Part shown: positions 1 to 8,479 of the stretch, piece after piece
How positions within the stretch are numbered: the first letter of the stretch is position 1
Layout: each line of letters begins with the position of its first letter
Assembly (NCBI GenBank): GCA_035527975.1
Contig: DATKZM010000091.1
Span: 1-64,000, forward strand
DNA length: 64,000 bases
Reading direction: 5' to 3'
DNA from: DATKZM01 sp035527975
GTDB lineage: Bacteria; Pseudomonadota; Alphaproteobacteria; JAPULJ01
The notes under the pieces: model-generated
The model's input: only the letters and a program-made list of their open reading frames with translations
Databases searched by the model: none
What the model was told of the DNA's origin: nothing
Position numbers and translations under genes: made by a program

Positions 1-385
1 CCACCTCGCTGTCGGTGAAAAAGCCGTCGAACAGGCGCTGCTGGACGACAACGCCCGCCTCCTGGCGGGGCATGCCGTCATAGCCCGATTTGCCGCGGCC
101 GCGCGTCGCCCCGTTCAGGCTGGCCTCCGGGCCGACCGCACCGCGCACATCAACCTGCGGGAAATAAAGCCCGCGCGCCGCGCGCAGTTCCTCACCGATG
201 GCGCGGCGGTTCTTGCGCACCGCGCTGATCTCCGGGTTGGTGTTGACGATGATCCGAACAGCTTCTTCCAGCGTCCGTGCCGTCGCGGGACCGGCCCAAA
301 GCGCCAGCGCGACAGCAATGGACGCACTGGCCGTAAGGACCGCGACACTCCGAAGCCGCGTTGACTGGGCACGAAGGCGCGTCAA
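1..385 (-). CDS. TolC-family outer membrane efflux/secretion protein, 5' part only
   Basis: The gene enters from the left edge, so only the first 128 or so residues are present. The start is read as TTG at 385 because the codon before the ORF is a stop (about 414-416) and a GGGGAG Shine-Dalgarno sequence sits 5 bases upstream. The N-terminus is a signal peptide with a basic start and a hydrophobic stretch ending in a likely AxA cleavage site (GPATA, then RTLEEAV). The mature part has the opening of TolC/AggA proteins: RTLEEAVRIIVNTNPEI, then a helix and the beta-strand block GVVVQQRLFDGF. TolC-family trimers form the outer membrane duct for type I secretion or RND efflux. Inner membrane partners would lie outside the window, so the exported substrate is unknown. 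Family assignment is firm; the start codon is less so. Confidence 0.85.
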   Translation of the reverse strand, partial: MTRLRAQSTRLRSVAVLTASASIAVALALWAGPATARTLEEAVRIIVNTNPEISAVRKNRRAIGEELRAARGLYFPQVDVRGAVGPEASLNGATRGRGKSGYDGMPRQEAGVVVQQRLFDGFFTDSEV

Positions 386-914
386 CGGTGCTCCCCAATA
401 CTGTCGGCGAGGTCAGAAAACTGAACCGGCATTTCTCTATATCGAGTAAAGTAAACGATCAACGGTGCACGTTAGTCGTATTTCAACAACGGTTCAAGCT
501 CCGGCAATTAGTGCCGAATACAGAATTGATTTCTTTGAATCACTCACGAACGATCTTGATTCAACACGGTTGTGTCGTATTGCGGGTGCCGCGGCTTCGC
601 GTCACATCAATCAGGCGTGATTCTATCTTTGATAAATATCAATATTTAAAAAATCTATATCAAATCTTGCTAGTAATATTTCCAAGAATAAAAAATATAC
701 TCAGTTCATTCTATGGAGTCTGCAGACTTATGCGCCTCAATCTTGAGTCTTCGTTGGAAGATTGACTGGCCGAGCAACAATGCGCGTCTGACAATGCGTC
801 ATCGAGACTCAACGCCACAACATATGCGCAAGTAATACTACCTACCCACCAAATATTCGAGTTTGCGGAAAACACACCCGGCGACCGCGATAAGCCGCGT
901 TCCGTACACGCTGG
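386..914. other. AT-rich intergenic region, no supported gene
   Basis: This 529-base gap between the tolC-like start and the P450 stop is clearly AT-richer than its surroundings, most strongly at about 600-720 with runs of A and T. A 134-codon frame crosses it on the plus strand, but it has no recognisable domain and no GC-rich third-position bias, so I do not call it a gene. It probably holds the promoter of the tolC-like gene and may include decayed foreign DNA. No tRNA or clear terminator was seen. Confidence 0.5.
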
Positions 915-2282
915 TCAGGCAGCGCCGCTTATCGGGGCGGGCGTGAAGCCCAGTTGCAGCGAGCGCACACCGCGAAAAGAAAGTGAATCCAGCCATTCCG
1001 GCTCCGGCCCGCGCGGCTCCAACCGGCTCAAACGCTTCGCCAACACGGGGAAGGCGATCCGCGCTTCCAGCCGCGCCAGCGGTGCGCCGAGGCAAAAATG
1101 AATGCCGTGGCCGAAGGTGAGATGCCGGTTGTCCTTGCGCGCGATATCGATCGTCTCCGGCTCGGCGAACTCGTCCGGGTCGCGGTTCGCCGCCGCCAGC
1201 ATGGCGAAGACCCGCTGGCCCGGCTCCATCGTGCGCCCGTGCAATTCGATCGGTTCGATCGGGACCCGCGTCATCGCCAGGCCCGGCCCCTCAAAGCGCA
1301 GGATTTCCTCCACCGCGCTGGCGGCAAGGCCCGGATCGCCCGCCAGCCGCGCGAGAACCTCCGGATTGCGCGCGAAGTGATAGAAGGCGTTGCCGATCAA
1401 GTTCATCGTGGTTTCGTGCCCGGCGAAGAGCAGCAGCACGCAGGTCGCCAGAAGCTGCTCGTCGTTAAGCCCGCCCTCCTCGTCGGAGGCGGCGATTAGC
1501 CCAGAAATCAAATCATCGCCCGGTGATTTGCGGCGCGCTTCGAAGAGCTCCCCGAACAGCCCTTCCAGCGCCTTCACCGCGGCCTGGGCGCGGGCGCGTT
1601 TGTCGGGGGTCATCTGCGCGGAGCCCACGAAGGTCGCCAGATCGTCGGACCAGCGCTTGAACTGTTCTGTGTCGTCGAGCGGCACGCCGAGCATATGCGC
1701 GATCACCATCACCGGCAGGGGAAAGGCGAAGTCGGCGATCAGATCGGTCTCGCCCTTTTCGATGAAGCGGTCGATCAGCTCGTGCACGATCGTCTCGATA
1801 CGCGGCGTCAAGCGTTCCACGGCGCGGCTGGTGAAGGCCTGGTTGGCGAGCCCGCGCAGACGCGTGTGCAGCGGCGGGTCGTTGAACACCATCCAATAGC
1901 CGAGGTCGCGCAGCAAATCGGGGATGCGCGCCCGCTCGCCCTCGCTCAGATTGTCGCGGAACGGCGAGATGCGGTCGGCGGAGAAACGCTCGTCGGTCAT
2001 ACAGGTTTTGACATCGCCATAACGCGTCAGCACCCAGCCCTTGAGCGCCGGGCTCCAATGCGCCGGGTCCTCCGCGCGCAATTTCCGAAAAGCCGGATAG
2101 GGATCGACCAGAATGCCGGGCGCCCGGGTGTCGAAGATGAAGGGGTCATTGTTTGGCATATCGGGGTTTGGCGTGTCGGGGTTTGGCGTGTCGGGGTTTA
2201 GCGTGTCGGGGTTTGGCGTATCAGGGTTTGGCGTGTCGGGCATGACGGCCTGGCCTTTCCTTGCCGAGGTAGGGTGGGTCAC
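915..2282 (-). CDS. Cytochrome P450
   Basis: A soluble bacterial class I P450 of 455 residues, a heme-thiolate monooxygenase. The I-helix oxygen-activation motif AGHETT lies at about 287-292, the K-helix ExxR (EILR) at 326-329 and the heme-binding loop FGHGIHFCLGAP ends in the axial Cys397. The start at 2282 overlaps the stop of the upstream ligase as ATGA, which supports translational coupling; an in-frame ATG at 2243 is an alternative. Residues about 15-42 are an unusual low-complexity run of Pro-Asn-Pro-Asp-Thr pentapeptides encoded by 15-bp tandem repeats, placed before the P450 fold begins near residue 47. No ferredoxin or ferredoxin reductase is adjacent, so electrons must come from partners encoded elsewhere. 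Sharing an operon with a feruloyl-CoA-synthase-like ligase hints at an aromatic or phenylpropanoid substrate, which is inference. Confidence 0.95.
   Translation of the reverse strand: MTHPTSARKGQAVMPDTPNPDTPNPDTLNPDTPNPDTPNPDMPNNDPFIFDTRAPGILVDPYPAFRKLRAEDPAHWSPALKGWVLTRYGDVKTCMTDERFSADRISPFRDNLSEGERARIPDLLRDLGYWMVFNDPPLHTRLRGLANQAFTSRAVERLTPRIETIVHELIDRFIEKGETDLIADFAFPLPVMVIAHMLGVPLDDTEQFKRWSDDLATFVGSAQMTPDKRARAQAAVKALEGLFGELFEARRKSPGDDLISGLIAASDEEGGLNDEQLLATCVLLLFAGHETTMNLIGNAFYHFARNPEVLARLAGDPGLAASAVEEILRFEGPGLAMTRVPIEPIELHGRTMEPGQRVFAMLAAANRDPDEFAEPETIDIARKDNRHLTFGHGIHFCLGAPLARLEARIAFPVLAKRLSRLEPRGPEPEWLDSLSFRGVRSLQLGFTPAPISGAA
2146..2235. repeat. 15-bp in-frame tandem repeat in P450 N-terminus
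   Basis: Five near-identical 15-bp units (tcggggtttggcgtg on the plus strand) run from 2161 to 2235, preceded by a degenerate unit at 2146-2160. The unit length is a multiple of three, so gain or loss of copies keeps the P450 frame and only changes the number of PNPDT-like pentapeptides. Confidence 0.9.
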
Positions 2283-4141
2283 GCGATCTCGATCACGTCC
2301 GCATCGCCGCCCGCATAGATCTTGGCCACCTGATCGGGGCGGTTGTCGAGCACGGCGCGCTGGTTCACATAACCTTTGTCGGTGATCTCGTTGGCATCGA
2401 TCGAAGGCGGCTCGGTGAGAATGAGCGCATAGGCAAAGCGCCGGCTGTTGGCGCTGTTCTCCACATTGTGCTTTGCAAGGCCTGCCTTCAGCGCCTGCCG
2501 CACCTCCGGCCGGGCGACGAGCTCGGGCAGCGGCAGATCGCCGCCGCCGTCCTTGAGCAGCGACGTGCAGCCGGCGGCGTTAGGGAAAATCAGCAGGCCG
2601 ATCTCCTCGCGGTCGTGACCGGTCAGCACCGCATCGGCGATAACCGGCCAGCCCGCGTCGATGGCCTTTAGGCGCAGCTCGCCCGCATGCACCCAGGTCC
2701 CCGACATGAGCTTGAAGTTCTCCGCCGTGCGGCCGTCGAAGACGAGCCCCTTGGCGGGATCGTCCGGATCTTCCAGCTTGCCCGCATCGCCCATCTTGAA
2801 GAAGCCGTCCTCATCGAAGGCCTCCTCGTTCAGTTCCGGGCGGCGCCAGTAGCCGGGCGTGACATTCGCGCCCTTGACCCGCAGCTCCATCTTGGTGCCG
2901 GACGGCGTGAGCTTGATTTCGGTCCCCGGCAGCGGCACGCCGATCACGCCGGCCTTCTCGATCAGCCAATGGACGGTGGCGGCCGCAGGCGCCGTTTCGG
3001 TCGAGCCCCAGGAGGAGATCATCGCCACCCGGTCGCCGCGCGCCTTGATCGACAACTCCTCGAGCTTCGCCCACAGCGCCGGCGGCAGGGCCGCGGCGGC
3101 ATAGAACAGCATGTCGAGATTGCTGAAAAAGTTTTCGCGAAGCTGGGCGTCGCTTTCCAGGAAGGGGATCAGCACGTCATAGCCGCGCGGCACGTTGAAC
3201 GAGACCGTCGGCGCGACGTCCTTCAGGTTCGCCACCGTCTGCTCGATCAGCCCCGGCGCCGGCTTGCCGGCATCGACCCAGAAAGTGCCGCCGTGGAGCA
3301 GCACGGTGTTGAAGTTATGGCTGCCGCCAAAGGTATGCGACCAGGGCAGCCAGTCGACCAGCACCGGCGGGCGTTCGCGGATGAAGGGCCAGACCTGGGC
3401 CATGGCGACGACGTTGGAGGTCAGCATAGAATGCGGCGTGATCACGCCCTTGGGCATGCCGGTCGAGCCCGAGGTGAAGAGCACCTTGGCGATCGTCTCG
3501 GGCGTGACCGCGGCATAGGCCTGGCGCACTGCCGGCCCCGGCTCGGTCTTCATGAGGTCGGCGAGCAGCTCCTGACCGGGCCCGGCATTGTCGCTCACGA
3601 CGACGGCGGCATCGCCCAGATCGAGCGCGGCGAAGGCCTTGGCGAAGCGCGCGCCATCGGCGGCGTATACCAGGCCGGGCGTCAACCGCCCGTGGACGTA
3701 TTTCAGCTTGCCGTGATCGGTCGACATCAGCGAATAGGCCTGGCTGATCGGGGAGGCGGGCACGCCCGCCTCCATCGCCGCGAGCTGAACCAGCGCATTG
3801 TCGATGGCATTGTCGGAGAGCAGCATCACCGGCCGCTCGGGCGTCACGCCCATGTCGAGGAAAGCTTGACCCAACCGTCGCACCAGATCGCCGCCCTCGC
3901 CGAAGGTCATTTTGCGCCAGGGCGCGTCACTCACCGGAGGCCCTGCTGGCGATGGGGTGCGCTCGGCGATCCACAGCCGGCCCGGGTCCTCGTCCTCCCA
4001 GCGATGCAGCATCGCCGGCACGCTGACCGGCGTCTGCGCAAGCGTATAGGGCGAGCGGAAAATCATCGTGCCGTCGTCGCGCCGCTCGACATCCACGCCC
4101 GGTGGCGCGAAGGCGATCTCGGCGAAGGGCGGCTTGTTCAT
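2279..4141 (-). CDS. Feruloyl-CoA synthase-like acyl-CoA ligase (paralog 1)
   Basis: An AMP-forming acyl-CoA synthetase of 620 residues, the usual length of the feruloyl-CoA synthase family, which activates hydroxycinnamic or other aromatic acids to CoA thioesters in the cytoplasm. The P-loop TSGSTGMPKG is at about 223-232, the adenylation motif around SSWGSTETAP is present, and the C-terminal catalytic lysine lies in NEITDKGYVNQ (Lys about 589). A GGAGGAG Shine-Dalgarno sequence precedes the ATG at 4141. It is first in an operon with the P450, whose start overlaps this stop. A clearly related paralog lies at 8480. No enoyl-CoA hydratase/lyase (ech) or vanillin dehydrogenase is adjacent, so ferulate itself is not proven as the substrate. 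Confidence 0.88.
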   Translation of the reverse strand: MNKPPFAEIAFAPPGVDVERRDDGTMIFRSPYTLAQTPVSVPAMLHRWEDEDPGRLWIAERTPSPAGPPVSDAPWRKMTFGEGGDLVRRLGQAFLDMGVTPERPVMLLSDNAIDNALVQLAAMEAGVPASPISQAYSLMSTDHGKLKYVHGRLTPGLVYAADGARFAKAFAALDLGDAAVVVSDNAGPGQELLADLMKTEPGPAVRQAYAAVTPETIAKVLFTSGSTGMPKGVITPHSMLTSNVVAMAQVWPFIRERPPVLVDWLPWSHTFGGSHNFNTVLLHGGTFWVDAGKPAPGLIEQTVANLKDVAPTVSFNVPRGYDVLIPFLESDAQLRENFFSNLDMLFYAAAALPPALWAKLEELSIKARGDRVAMISSWGSTETAPAAATVHWLIEKAGVIGVPLPGTEIKLTPSGTKMELRVKGANVTPGYWRRPELNEEAFDEDGFFKMGDAGKLEDPDDPAKGLVFDGRTAENFKLMSGTWVHAGELRLKAIDAGWPVIADAVLTGHDREEIGLLIFPNAAGCTSLLKDGGGDLPLPELVARPEVRQALKAGLAKHNVENSANSRRFAYALILTEPPSIDANEITDKGYVNQRAVLDNRPDQVAKIYAGGDADVIEIA

Positions 4142-4511
4142 TCGGACACTCCTCCGGGGGCGACGCCAAGGCGAAATTATCGCGTCGCTTCGTCGGCCAC
4201 GATCTTAGCGCAGCCGCCCGCCGGAAAGAAAACCCTCGGCGCAGACCCGGGATGCGCCGATCGGGCGGGTCACAGACCCACCCCTACGAAATCATACCGC
4301 GGGAAAACCTATTTGCAGGACCGGGCTTCAAACCCACCAGCCCAAAGAAACCACAGAGACACAGAGACACAGAGGCACAGAGGCACAGAGGCACAGAGGA
4401 TAAAGCCTGCGCGACAGCGCAAATCCCCTTCTCTGTGCCTCTGTGTCTCTATGGTGAATCAAAGAGGGCGGGTCAAACCGCCCGCGCACGCGCTCTGACG
4501 TATGTCAGCGC
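4142..4511. other. Intergenic region with CACAGAGGC repeat element
   Basis: This 370-base gap between the ligase start and hspQ stop contains the repeat described at 4349-4456 and otherwise only the promoter side of the ligase/P450 operon. I see no gene in it. Confidence 0.6.
4349..4456. repeat. CACAGAGGC tandem/inverted repeat element, copy 1
   Basis: The left arm is a run of 9-bp units alternating CACAGAGAC and CACAGAGGC (about 4351-4400). The right arm, ctctgtgcctctgtgtctct at 4431-4450, is its reverse complement, so the segment can fold into a long hairpin. A sister copy at 7337-7457 has the same arms and the same neighbouring palindrome type (a TTTCAAACCC block upstream), which marks it as a dispersed intergenic element. 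Confidence 0.8.
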
Positions 4512-4835
4512 CTAGTTCTGCTGGACGTGCTTGGGCATGTAGCGCCCGCCTTCGGGGCCCTCGAAGAAATCGCCAATCTGGGGATGGCGGCAGGGCTGGC
4601 CGGTCTCGTCATGCAGAAGGTTCTGCTCGGAGACGTATGCGATGTAGGTCGTCTCGTCATTCTCGGCGAGCAGGTGATAGAAGGGCTGGTCCTTGCGCGG
4701 CCGCACTTCTTCGGGGATCGACTCCCACCATTCCTCGGTGTTGTTGAATTCCGGATCGACGTCGAAGACCACCCCGCGGAACGGGTAGATCCGGTGTTTG
4801 ACCACCGCGCCGATATAAAATTTCGCTTCTCGCAT
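4512..4835 (-). CDS. hspQ: Heat shock protein HspQ
   Basis: A 107-residue protein of the HspQ/YccV hemimethylated-DNA-binding domain family, which in enterobacteria binds hemimethylated oriC and acts as a specificity factor for Lon. The core opens with AKFYIGAVVKHRIYPFRGVV and continues through DVDPEFNNTEEWW, DQPFYHLLAE and YVSEQNLL, all characteristic of the family. I chose ATG 4835 rather than the upstream in-frame start at 4892 because a GGAG sits 7 bases before it and family members begin close to this point. It is divergent from msrA across a gap of about 200 bases, which suits a shared stress-responsive promoter region (inference). Identification is strong. Confidence 0.93.
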   Translation of the reverse strand: MREAKFYIGAVVKHRIYPFRGVVFDVDPEFNNTEEWWESIPEEVRPRKDQPFYHLLAENDETTYIAYVSEQNLLHDETGQPCRHPQIGDFFEGPEGGRYMPKHVQQN

Positions 4836-5041
4836 CGCGAACTCCGGTCGTCGATTGACGATCGAATTACCTGTTCCCAGCATGCGCCCCAACCTGCTCT
4901 ATGGCGCCTGCGGGATCAAGTCTGCGCCTTGGTCCCCCGTGCCACCCGCGTTTTTCGAACTTATGTGACTTCCGGCAGGGAGAGCCTACATATTGTACGA
5001 CAATCGTTAACAATCCATCCAATCAGGGGAGAATTGTCGCG

Positions 5042-5524
5042 ATGGCCAAGGCGATGTTCGGCGCCGGCTGTTTCTGGAGCGTGGAGAGCGCGTTCCGCCG
5101 GCTGAAGGGCGTAACCAACGTGACCGTCGGCTATTCGGGCGGCGCGCTGGAGGCACCGACCTACGAGAAGGTCTGCACCGGCATGACGGGCCATGCCGAG
5201 GTGGTGCTGGTCGAGTATGACGAAGCGCGGGTTTCCTACGACGATCTGCTGGCGCTCTTCTTCCAGATCCACGACCCGACCCAGATGAACCGCCAGGGCC
5301 CGGATGTCGGCACCCAGTACCGCTCGGCGATCTTTACCTATGACGATGATCAGAAGGCCGCCGCCCAGGCGATGAAGGAGGCGGTCGGCGAGACCGCGCG
5401 TCGCCCGGTAGCGACCGAGATTGCGCCCGCGAGCACCTTCTGGCCGGCCGAGGACTACCACCAGCAATACGAGGAAAAGCGCATGGGCGCCACGGCGCGC
5501 CTCTTTGGCGGCTGGAAGCGCTAA
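5042..5524 (+). CDS. msrA: Peptide-methionine (S)-S-oxide reductase MsrA
   Basis: A 160-residue protein that reduces methionine-S-sulfoxide in proteins. The catalytic motif GAGCFWS begins at residue 7, with nucleophilic Cys10, followed by VTVGYSGG, the GHAEVV motif and the C-terminal FWPAEDYHQQY segment. The start is ATG 5042, preceded by a GGGGAGA Shine-Dalgarno sequence; a longer frame from 4901 would add 47 residues that do not belong to the family. No resolving Cys pair is obvious near the C-terminus, so thioredoxin recycling may follow the one- or two-Cys route. The upstream gap (4836-5041) holds the divergent promoters for this gene and hspQ. Confidence 0.96.
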   Translation: MAKAMFGAGCFWSVESAFRRLKGVTNVTVGYSGGALEAPTYEKVCTGMTGHAEVVLVEYDEARVSYDDLLALFFQIHDPTQMNRQGPDVGTQYRSAIFTYDDDQKAAAQAMKEAVGETARRPVATEIAPASTFWPAEDYHQQYEEKRMGATARLFGGWKR

Positions 5525-5612
5525 GTACGCACCGCTCCCCGATCCGCTTCCGCGCGACGGCCCTGCAATGTTAGCTTCGGTTTCGGCGTAAACCGAACCG
5601 GGGGAAGCGGTC

Positions 5613-7259
5613 ATGGCGGCGCAACGCAGGAAATTCTGGGGCTGGGGTTTCGAAGGCGAGACCGTCGGCGACGACGAGGCCAAGCTGGTCTTCGCCGAGA
5701 TCACCCGCCGCCACGGCGAGATCGCCGAGGCCGGCGCCGGCGTGCCCACCCTAGGCGATTTCGATCTGCGACCGCCGCGCGTTCAGGTAACCGGCGCGGC
5801 TGCCAAGCTCACCACCGACGACGCTTATGAACGGTTGACGCACGCCTACGGCAAGTCCTTCCCCGATACGGTGCGGATGTTCCGCCGCGAGGTGCCCGAG
5901 CCCCCCGACCTCGTCGCCTATCCCGAAAGCGAGGACGACATCGTCGCTCTGCTCGACTGGGCGGACGGCGCGAATATCGCGGTCATCCCCTTCGGCGGCG
6001 GCACCTCGGTTTGCGGCGGCGTCGAGCCGGCCGTGGGCGATGCTTACGCCGGCACACTCTCGCTCGACCTCACGCGCATGGACAAGGTGCTCGAGGTCGA
6101 CAAGACGAGCCGCGCGGCCCGCATCCAGGCGGGCGCGGCCTGCCCGGTCTTCGAAAAGCAATTGAAAGCGCACGGGCTCACCCTGCGCCACTTCCCCCAA
6201 AGCTTCCTGCACGCCACCCTCGGCGGCATGATCGCGACCCGCTCGGGCGGGCATTATGCGAGCCTCTACACGCATATCGACGATTTCGTCGAGGCGACCC
6301 GCACGGTCACCCCCGCCGGCATCATGGAGAGCTTCCGTCTGCCGGGCTCGGGCGCCGGCCCCAGCCCCGACCGCATGATGATCGGCTCCGAAGGTATTCT
6401 GGGCGTCATCACCGAGGCCTGGATGCGTGTGCAGGATCTGCCGAAATTCCGCGCTGCCGTCTCGGTCGCCTTCCGGGACATATATGCAGGCGCCGAGGCG
6501 ATCCGGGCGCTGAGCCAGGCCTGGCTCTTCCCGTCGAACTGCCGCCTGCTCGACGCCGAGGAAGCGCGCAACACCGGCGCCGGCGACGGCAGCGCGGCGC
6601 TCCTCGTGCTCTCGTTCGAGTCCGCCGATCACCCGGTCGAGCCGTGGATGGCCCGCGCCCTGGAGCTGGTGCGCGACCATGGCGGGGCCTACGACGAGGC
6701 GGCGCTCGCCGATAAGGACAGCCACCGTAAAGACGCCGCCGGCGCCTGGCGCAACGCCTTCATCCGCATGCCGTATTACCGCGAGATCCTGACGCCGCGC
6801 GGCGTCATCTCCGACACCTTCGAGACCTCGATCACCTGGGAGCGCTTCCCCGCCTTCCACGACGCGATCCGCAGCCGCATGCTCGAGGTGATCAGCCAAG
6901 TCACCGGCAAGCCCGGTTCGGTGACCTGCCGCTTCACCCATGTCTATCCCGACGGCCCGGCGCCCTACTTCACCTATTCGGCGCTCGGCGCCTGGGACGG
7001 GCTGATGGAGCAATGGCGCACGATCAAGGCCGCCGCCAACGAGGTCGTGGTTTCAAATGGCGGCACGATCACCCATCACCACGCCGTCGGCCGCGACCAC
7101 CGTCCCAAGGGCTACGACAAGCAGCGCCCGGAGGTGTTCGCCAAAGCGCTGGCCGGCGCCAAAGCGGCAGTCGATCCGAACGGGATATTGAACCCGGGCG
7201 TGCTGATCGACCCGGTGGGCAAACCCGTCGGGACCACGGGGGCGATGGCGGGGATGTAG
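5613..7259 (+). CDS. FAD-linked oxidase, alkyldihydroxyacetonephosphate synthase-like
   Basis: A 548-residue flavoprotein of the vanillyl-alcohol-oxidase fold. The FAD-binding domain runs from about residue 98 to 275 and shows PFGGGTSVCGG (126-136) and GSEGILGVITE (258-268). The cap domain follows and ends in the HHHAVGRDH motif near residue 488, which is typical of alkyl-DHAP synthases and their bacterial relatives. In animals this family makes ether lipids; bacterial members act mostly on unknown hydroxy acids or alkyl donors. The gene lies alone, 90 bases after msrA, with no ether-lipid genes nearby, so an ether-lipid role is not supported by context. The family is secure and the substrate unknown. 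Confidence 0.88.
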   Translation: MAAQRRKFWGWGFEGETVGDDEAKLVFAEITRRHGEIAEAGAGVPTLGDFDLRPPRVQVTGAAAKLTTDDAYERLTHAYGKSFPDTVRMFRREVPEPPDLVAYPESEDDIVALLDWADGANIAVIPFGGGTSVCGGVEPAVGDAYAGTLSLDLTRMDKVLEVDKTSRAARIQAGAACPVFEKQLKAHGLTLRHFPQSFLHATLGGMIATRSGGHYASLYTHIDDFVEATRTVTPAGIMESFRLPGSGAGPSPDRMMIGSEGILGVITEAWMRVQDLPKFRAAVSVAFRDIYAGAEAIRALSQAWLFPSNCRLLDAEEARNTGAGDGSAALLVLSFESADHPVEPWMARALELVRDHGGAYDEAALADKDSHRKDAAGAWRNAFIRMPYYREILTPRGVISDTFETSITWERFPAFHDAIRSRMLEVISQVTGKPGSVTCRFTHVYPDGPAPYFTYSALGAWDGLMEQWRTIKAAANEVVVSNGGTITHHHAVGRDHRPKGYDKQRPEVFAKALAGAKAAVDPNGILNPGVLIDPVGKPVGTTGAMAGM

Positions 7260-7287
7260 GCCGTGCCCGCCGGCCACCGCCGCATGG

Positions 7288-7308
7288 ATCCCGGGTCAAG
7301 CCCGGGAT
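7288..7308. repeat. ATCCCGGG palindrome
   Basis: A perfect 8-bp inverted repeat (ATCCCGGG / CCCGGGAT) with a 5-base loop lies just after the flavoprotein stop. Elements of this form are common intergenic palindromes in alphaproteobacteria and could act as a transcript-end hairpin. Confidence 0.7.
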
Positions 7309-7336
7309 GATGGCTAAAGCAGTTGGGTATTCGTAG

Positions 7337-7457
7337 GGGCGGGTTTCAAACCCGCCCGTCGGACCGAAGGAAAACCACAGAGGCACAGAGAGGGAGATTT
7401 ACTCGGTGGCGCGGGCTTTTTCCTTTGTGCCTTTGTGCCTCTGTTCCTCTGTGGTAA
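7337..7457. repeat. CACAGAGGC element, copy 2, with GGGCGGGTTT palindrome
   Basis: Positions 7337-7357 form a 10-bp palindrome with a single-base loop (GGGCGGGTTT / AAACCCGCCC). This is followed by a left arm AACCACAGAGGCACAGAG (7373-7390) and a right arm of CTTTGTGCC/CTCTGTGG units (about 7421-7456). It is the same composite structure as at 4349-4456. The gap 7260-7494 between two convergent genes holds nothing else. Confidence 0.8.
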
Positions 7458-7494
7458 AAAAAAATGGACGGGTTTCCACCCCTCCCGGCAGCGC

Positions 7495-8229
7495 TTACCC
7501 CGCCACCAGCAGCCGCCCCGTCACCCCGTGCTTGTCGATCAGTTCGGCGACGAGGCCGCTCGCTTTCGCCTCCTCGACGAAGTCGCGCAGGAAGGCGGCC
7601 GCTTGCGTCTTGTGTTTTTGGGTGCCGATGGCCTGCTGCACGACGGTGAAGCGGCCGTCGAGGATGCGCGCGCCGGGTAATTTCTCCACGTTCTCCATCA
7701 GGCCCGGCTTGAGCCCCGCCAGCACGTCGAGCTTTTCGGCCTCGAACAAATCGACCGTGCCGTCGAGCCCTGCCCCGCGCACCAGCTCGGCGTGTTTGAG
7801 GGTGCGGACGAGATAGAGGTCGTAGGCGCTGCGCCCGGACACGGCGATGCGCACGCCCGGCCGGTCGACCTCGTCGATCGTCGCGATGGACGAGCCCGCG
7901 GGCACCAGATACGTCGCCTCGATCTCAACGTAAGCCGGGGTAAAGGCGATGGTCTCGGCGCGCTTGGCCTCGGCGGCGATCAGGCCGATATCCCAGGCGT
8001 CGGCCTCGGCGGCGTCGGCCAGCTCGCCGGGCGAGGGAAAGGTGACGTAGGTGACGCCGATCCCAAGCTTGTCGGCGATCGCGCGCGCCATGTCGGGCGA
8101 GACGCCCTCAGGATCACCTGTGCGGTCGCCCGCAGCGGTCTTGCCGGTTACCAACAACGGATTGCTCAGATTGATCCCGGCGCGCAGAGCGCCGGTCGGG
8201 GCAAGCTCGGACTGGATGGTGTCTGGCAT
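7495..8229 (-). CDS. Family-3 periplasmic-binding-protein-like domain without signal peptide
   Basis: A 244-residue type II periplasmic binding fold: TGALRAGINLSNPLLV, then a GVSPDMARAIADKLG helix, AEADAWDIGLIAAEAKRAE and a ligand loop around FTPAYVEIEATYLV. These match amino-acid-type (SBP family 3) receptors. Unlike secreted members it starts directly with MPDTIQSELAPTG and has no hydrophobic leader. A GGAG 6 bases before ATG 8229 supports this start and no in-frame upstream extension supplies a signal. No permease or ATPase is adjacent. It could be a cytoplasmic enzyme or sensor using this fold, or the remnant of a transporter. The fold is confident, the function is not. Confidence 0.75.
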   Translation of the reverse strand: MPDTIQSELAPTGALRAGINLSNPLLVTGKTAAGDRTGDPEGVSPDMARAIADKLGIGVTYVTFPSPGELADAAEADAWDIGLIAAEAKRAETIAFTPAYVEIEATYLVPAGSSIATIDEVDRPGVRIAVSGRSAYDLYLVRTLKHAELVRGAGLDGTVDLFEAEKLDVLAGLKPGLMENVEKLPGARILDGRFTVVQQAIGTQKHKTQAAAFLRDFVEEAKASGLVAELIDKHGVTGRLLVAG

Positions 8230-8479
8230 GGGCGCTCCGGCGCGTGGGTTGGAAAATCCGCAAGCGAATTACCATGCTGCCGCCACGGATACCACGTTGG
8301 TTATGCCATGCGAGCGCGCGCCCTCATTGCTGGCCCCGCACGGGGGGAACCATCCACCAGCGGTTAATTTTTACAAGATCGTAGAAATTCCCATTGACCC
8401 ACGCGCCAATTCGGTCTGACATTTTGCGGCCGCCCCCGGCGAGGACTTGCCGAGGAGACGCACCCCAGGAGGGACATAT

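Noticed and set aside
361..765. A 134-codon plus-strand frame in the AT-rich gap
   Set aside because: It has no Shine-Dalgarno sequence, no family resemblance and no codon bias like the neighbours, and it overlaps the tolC-like start.
4349..4456. Possible CRISPR array
   Set aside because: The 9-bp units are directly adjacent with no spacers of unique sequence, and no cas genes are nearby.
2687..4498. A 603-codon plus-strand frame
   Set aside because: It is antisense to the feruloyl-CoA-synthase-like gene and runs into the CACAGAGGC repeat; no domain is visible.
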